Assembly: GCA_037903475.1 (NCBI GenBank)
Contig: JBAJFG010000102.1
Span: 1,011,001-1,075,000 of the forward strand
Length of the DNA: 64,000 bases
From: Ancylostoma caninum
Taxonomy: Eukaryota > Nematoda > Chromadorea > Rhabditida > Ancylostomatidae
Direction: 5' to 3'
Under the pieces are notes generated by a model. That model had not been told where the DNA came from. It searched no databases and worked only from the letters and a program-made list of their open reading frames with translations. Shown here in pieces: positions 58,339 through 64,000 of this stretch (position 1 is its first letter; every line of letters starts with the position of its first letter). The position numbers were made by a program, and so were the translations under genes.

Positions 58339-61300
58339 GTAGAGTTCAGAAATCCGAAAGAAACGATGTCGGAAAGCTTGGATGAATCCAGGACTTTTCA
58401 GTTTTCCTTATTTCCTAGCGAAAACCACATTTGCGATGAAATTATGGCGCAGATTTGTGGGGAGATAAAGCAAATACGTTTCTATTACTGGTTGTTTTAC
58501 ATCGAGGCTAGGACGCTGTTCCTGAGTTTTCTAGGATTTGGAGGGATTGCTTTCCCTGCTAGAAAGTTTTTCATATTCCTAGCGTTCCTTTTCGTGAGAT
58601 TTATTTATTTGTTTGTTTACAATTGACAGCCACCCACCGTTTAACAGCCTTTTTTTTATAAAAATGGATCCAGATTTTTGATCCTAGCAAAATGCTAAGA
58701 TTATTTTTGTAGATATAAGGTTTTGGCAACATCCCACGAGCTATGGTCTGAAATTTTCCGGGAGGCTCTTGGAAAGATTATTTTTAAAGTTTGAGTTCCT
58801 GCAAGTGCGCACACCGGCTTACAGACTTTGGCTACTATTCTGAATTTCAATTAATTACCTATAGTACAAGAAAAAATCCGAAAAATTCAGAAATCCAGGA
58901 GTTAGAACTGCTGATGAATTAAATGTGTTTCCGTAAAGGCATTTCCGATTTCACTCGCCTAGAGCAGTGTGAAAACGCGCTCCATTGCCAAAAGCCGTCC
59001 TAGTTCCATTTCCGCCAATTCGCGTTTACCAGCCGCTCATTCACGAACACCCTAAACTAACGGCGATACGCCTGGGAAATGTGTACTGGCGACTGGCGCC
59101 ACCTGGCGCCCGTCGCCTTTTCCCAGGCTCCACATCCGATAAAGAGTTCACGACGAGCGTGATCTGATCGCTGATGACGGCCAGCAACAGCATTGTTTCA
59201 ATTCGTGTCCATTTTTTAGGCGCAGATTTTCGTGCGCGCGCGCACGCCAGCGCTGGCGGAAGACGCTGCGCTCCAATTGCGGTCATTGCGACAATCGCTC
59301 CGCTTTGGGCGATTCGTTTTTTAGCGCGCGCCCGTCGAGAAGTTCATCGAACTTATCGCCATTCGTCATGTGATAACTCGCTGTACTCGATACGTTCGTG
59401 GATTTTTTTCCTGGAACGATTTCGCTTTACGACTTCCTTGTGGGAATTTTTGGGAAAGGATGTAGATGCCTCTCGAAATATGGGGGATCAAGGTTTCCAT
59501 AGGGAGTTGAGTAAGTTAGACTGTTCGTAAGAGGTTTGAATTTATTATGTACAAGAACAGGATTAGTTGTTTTTTTCATTTGGGGTTCATAATGCACATG
59601 CTTTTGTGCCTAAAAAGACGATGTAAAATATTTTTGAGTAGTTACATGGGCCTGCTAGCTGCTGCTGAGAGTAACAAAAGTGCCATTCATCTCGACAAAA
59701 GTTTCTAAATACCATTCTTCGACCTCAGCTGTAAGCTTTTAAATGTAGGAGTTTGCTACGTTTTCAACTGATAGAATCACAGTGAGTGAATAGGCTGAAA
59801 TTCTTTTTCCCTGTTTTTCTGCCGAATGAATTTCGCTAATTTGGGATTTTGGCCTTCCTATCGCAGACATTATCTTCATTCTCGCAGGACTTCCTTTTCC
59901 AACACCTCAAAGTTTTCGGTTTTCTAGTCTCTGAGCGATTGACTGGCTAGCAGCGTCTTGCCAACGAAGTGTCTCATCGAAAGCTGAGATCATTGATCAA
60001 TAATAATAATAATCAATAATTGATCGAATGTGTATTTTTGAAGTTTATTCGTTCAACACCAGTAGCTGACCGTACAATCGGTCTAGAATATCCCAGGCTG
60101 TAGGAGATCCACAGCAGTGTGCTAGTAGGAGCGACGTATGTATAAGCTGTGGCCATCATGCCTTTGTGGTTCTCTTAGCTTTCTACCACTGTCCTTTGCA
60201 ACTTTCTCAAAAATTAATGTTGGACTAGAGTTTTCTTCATCACCTTATTAATAGCTTACTCAATGTATGAGATGAGGCGGCCCTATTTGCGTAATACTAC
60301 CCCGAAGTCTCAAAAAAATTTCCCATTACTTTTCTGAACGGCTTATCTGATGCGCTGCCTCCGCAAGTCATGCTCATTTTATACCTTAATTCCATCTATA
60401 ACGTTGTGGCAGGTGTACGGTACCCTTTCTCATGAAACTTTCCATAGAAGTGATTCGAATAGATATCGTACTAGCTTTGCTCCGTTATGCCATTTTCTAA
60501 AGGAATACTATAGAGTTTCTGTAGGAAGTTATAAGAATATAAGAATGTGTAAAGTAAAGTACATCTTCAGATCTATACTCTTATTCCTCCTTCATTACTA
60601 TGACTTCATTCCATCTGTGTCTCACACTGAAAACTGCAAATTTCTTGTTACTAAATCACGCAATATAGATGTTTCGATTCATTCATGCCTCCTTTGAATT
60701 TGCTAGGGGGAACGGTACTGTTATAAGTTCCGGTGCCATCCCGATTAGGATTAATGTAACATTCGAGCTCTTCGTCCAAACATGTCATACTTTCAAGCTA
60801 TATAATAAACAACAACCAAGTGTGAAAGCTTGCCCGATCGCCAAAATGATGACCCAATTCTATATTTGTCCTTGTCTTACCCCGTCTTCCCTACTTGTCT
60901 GAGTTAGGGTTCCAACATTTTTGCAGAATAAAAATGAGCAATTAAAGGCAGCACCCACGGATATTTTCGTCATCGAGATACTAGCGTAACGTTGAGTTTT
61001 CGACTATGATGAGCACGGGTACATTGGTGAATTTTGTCAGAACTCATGAAAAGATGATTTTTGAATGTTTCTGATTTGCTACGCTTGACGAGGATGGTCG
61101 AGTTACGCTGATCAGGTCTGGCAAAAAAGTTGATAACAATGCCTCTGCCGTCACGTATTTTCTTGTCGCAATTGGGTAATTTTCTGGATTTTCTGGATTT
61201 GCAGTCCTCTCGGGTAAAAAAAGAACTGAAGCAGGAAAAAAGAGAGCGAAGGCCACACATCTATTGTAGAGAAAAAACAAAACACGGTAAAATACAAGAA

Positions 61301-62346
61301 GAAATAATGCAAATTCACTGCAAAAGAGAAGAAGTGGGTGCCACGAGACGAAAAAATGGTAGACAACTCTTGTAAAAATAAGAATAGAAAGGAAACAGAC
61401 ATTTACGACCACAACTACATGAGAACAAAGGAGAAAAGTGCGCCGAACAAACTTTTGCGTAGAAAAACTGAGTGATTGCTGGCAAAAACAGCTGATTATC
61501 ATCAAGTGTCGCTCCAAGGCAATTTTTGCAAAGCAAGGCAACTCGTACCAACAGGCTAGGTTGAAATGTTGAAATGGTGTTGTACTCGTAATATCTTGTG
61601 TAAGGTAAGGTCTCCTGCTGTATTTCCGTCGCAGAATTGTCAGGACTATGCCTTAGGTTCCAACACTATCAAGAGTTCAGATGTGAAGATTATCGTGGGT
61701 GCTGCCTTCACATTAATTTTTATGTAATTTGAAATATGTACGTAATTACGGACTTGAGTCAAAGATACGTAGATTCTCAAAGATCATCAAATTTATGTAC
61801 AACCAGTTGCACCTCATCGAACGGTCAGGTCCTCCTTCCACTCCCTCCCTTTGTTTCTACCCCCCCCCCCCCCTCCCCCCCCTGTAAACGAGAGCTTTCT
61901 GAAGTTGCACTTCTAGGAAATTCCTCGGGATCCGACAAATTCCTGGATAAGGCCTGGAGGTCAGTGCGCCACAATGGGCTAATCCTATCTTCGCAACTAA
62001 CTTTGAACTTCGCGTTAAAATTGGAAGGCTTGCTACCCTAGATAGACTACCCGGCGTTGAATGTTTTTAAACTACTCAACTGGATCAACCACCACTCCTA
62101 ACAACACAATAATTCTTTTTTTTTTTCACGGATAAAGTGTTAGAAGGAAAAACTCCGTTTTAGGCCTGTTACCTGCACCTTTCCCCCTTCCCATCTCCTC
62201 CTTTCGCTTCAAGACCCAATCCGCTAACGAACCCATAAAAAGACGCATTACATCATCCGAACAAAGCCACTCTCTACTCCGTCAGGAACGTTGGCGCCAG
62301 TGTTCGTACTGTTAAGTGTTGTTGATGGTGCGTGATAAGAGGCGAA
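58339..62346. other. probable intron of gene C, no exon recognised
   Basis: It contains a GC-rich patch at 58970-59370 with a hairpin at 59069-59128 (gcctgggaaa, ggcgactggcgcc and their inverse) and a C-run at 61860-61882. No other exon with matching phase was found. Confidence 0.35.
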
Positions 62347-64000
62347 ATGGGGTCAAGATCACTGTATCAGCTGTGTCTGCCGCCTCCTCACCCCGCACAC
62401 TATCTCATCGACGAATCTCTGCGTTGCCAGGATTCTTGGCCTATTTCTGTCCCAGAGGAAGGCGTACGCGAAATTCCGTGTTGTGCAACTACGGATTACG
62501 TTCAGATCTTGCAAGATACATTGAACACTTCGAGAAAGGTGTGATGAAATGACGGGGGCGAAGTGGGAAAGGCGGGGGGGGGGAAGCAAAAAATTTGGTC
62601 CCGAGTTCATCGCTCCGGAAATGGTAGTTGTCCTAAAACATCCTCAAATCGGCTGTGCTCTCTTCTTTTTCTGCACAGACACTCTAAGATTCCCCTTTTT
62701 TCCAGCTGGGACCACCACCGTCTGTCCCCGACGAGCCGCCCGCCTCGCAGCAGAACACACTGACGCGAACGACAGGAACGTTAAGTACGTTGAAGCGAGA
62801 ACGAGCGAAGGAGCGCGAGCGACTTCACAAGGAACTAAATATCTTGGGAGACGCTGAAAGGAAGGAAGAATCACAGCAGAAGGAGGAGCAGAACGAATCT
62901 GACTCGCAGCCGTTATCACCCACGCATCCGCCATTAAAGGAGAAGACAAGTTACGTTGAGGTACGTTGGGTTGGAAGGTTTCGGTGCAATTGCGGACATT
63001 AGATGTAATTATCGGTGAAAAAAAACTCAAAGGTATTCAAGTAAAAATCAAATTAGGTTGCTCAAAATATTTGAATAAATTAAGCCTACAAAACAGCTCC
63101 ATATTTTTTGTTGTCACTACCATTGTTACTTGAATTGTATATGCAATCAATATTGATTTGCTAAGCCGTGCCGCAAATTGTGGGCGGAGCATTTACACTG
63201 ACATGACCCGGTCTACTGGTTAGTAATGTGGAGGCATATTTCACCCTTCAAACAGGAGTGAGAATAATGCGCTTGTAACCATTGTGTTAATAGTCGTACA
63301 TACATAAAGGTATGGTTCAGGTTCTACTCAACTCAAGGGTTTCTAAAAGTAGGCGGGGCCTGCGTCGCACCTATGCTTTTTTGTGAGAAGTCCAAATATA
63401 GAAGATAGTAAAATTTTCCACGGTGCTCGTATGGTATTGTCTCATCACCTGGCAAACATTGAAAGCAGATAGTTGAATAGTGCCAGTGCGGAGAAAGCCC
63501 CGCCCACTTTATATAACTCGCTCTGCCACCTTTACCGAACTTTTTGAATTTTGTTAAACATTTTGGTGAAAAACTGGTTGATGGAAGATTAAGGACCAAG
63601 AAATCCTGCAGTTCTATGCATTCTGAAATATAGGAAAGTAAAATCCAGCTTCTTCCTCAGCCCACGTGGGCGGAGTGAGTTATAGGCCCCGCCCACACCT
63701 TATTATTGGTCATTCTGGGCCCAAATAATTTCACGATTACACAAAATTGCAAAATTCTTCTGAGATTGTACTGAAAATATTCTCTAACCTATGAAATTCC
63801 GGAGAAGTGGACTTGAAATTCAATAAAAGTATAGGAAAGCAAAGGCTATTTCATCGTTGAGTTTGTGTTTTACAGACCGCCCAAAAATTTCTATTCAGGA
63901 ACCCCAATCCAACGCCACAACCCTGGAGCGGAAGGAGCGGAAGATGGAGAAGGAGCAAGCGTTGGTGCGACGAATCACCAACGATATGCAGATTGCACAC
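62347..64000 (+). CDS. gene C, main exons, runs off the right edge
   Basis: Exons: 62347 (or 62371)-62538, 62706-62960 and 63899-64000 (open at the edge). The joins are phase 0 and GT-AG (aag/gtgtga, tttttccag/ctg, gag/gtacgt, ttcag/gaa). The product is soluble and charged: a first segment with PPPHPAHYLIDESL and DYVQILQDTL, then Pro/Ser-rich and strongly basic-acidic helix (LKRERAKERERLHKELNIL), then LERKERKMEKEQALVRRI. It suggests a coiled-coil or linker N-terminal region of a larger protein. I do not recognise the family. If 62347 is the start, the protein begins MGSRSLYQLC; if upstream exons join at 62371, that ATG is not used. Confidence 0.65.
63465..63702. repeat. inverted repeat in gene C intron
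   Basis: gccccgcccactttatataa faces gtgggcggag...ttataggccc in reverse. It lies between exons at 62960 and 63899. It is probably a small MITE. Confidence 0.4.

Overview
The window looks like nuclear DNA of a nematode, most likely a clade V (strongylid or rhabditid) worm. Three lines of evidence support this: many short introns of about 55-80 bp with TTTCAG or TTTTCAG acceptors, including acceptors placed just before start codons as expected for spliced-leader trans-splicing; a nematode-type (TTAGGC)n motif inside two transposable elements; and a compact, intron-rich gene structure embedded in repeats. No prokaryotic operon, genuine tRNA, rRNA or CRISPR array was seen. The species assignment is inference.

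Three genes, all on the + strand, can be modelled. (A) 21466-32211 is a probable 7-exon gene for a ~298-aa protein with one membrane segment. Exon 1 is separated from the rest by a 7.4-kb intron full of repeats, and an alternative start lies at 29068. (B) 37322-43461 is a 17-exon gene for a ~809-aa protein with an extended Tudor domain, an acidic middle and a coiled-coil tail; every splice junction keeps phase. It is the best-supported gene here. (C) 56153 to beyond 64000 is a gene entering from a trans-splice-type start and running off the right edge. Its exons at 62347-62538, 62706-62960 and 63899-64000 are well supported; the upstream exons at 56153 and 58271 are phase-compatible but less certain.

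The rest is mostly mobile DNA. Two related composite elements (E1, 2723-6548; E2, 22403-24588) have terminal inverted repeats flanked by TA and carry two tandem tRNA-like modules plus a telomere-like hairpin. Each is broken by insertions missing from the other: E1 holds a decayed CR1/jockey-type LINE and a hAT-type MITE with a perfect 8-bp target duplication, and E2 holds a SINE-like retroposon. A third element (18011-18842) has long inverted arms with a tRNA-Ser/Leu-like module in each arm. A large minisatellite (8011-9920) switches from 59-bp to ~50-bp units. Two almost identical 540-bp MITEs lie in opposite orientation (47081-47622, 51826-52365), the second next to a mariner-type TIR element (52376-53552). 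Several smaller palindromic families are scattered through introns and intergenic DNA.

The most unusual observation is the repeated pairing of long terminal inverted repeats with internal tRNA-derived (RNA polymerase III-like) modules, seen in two independent element types.
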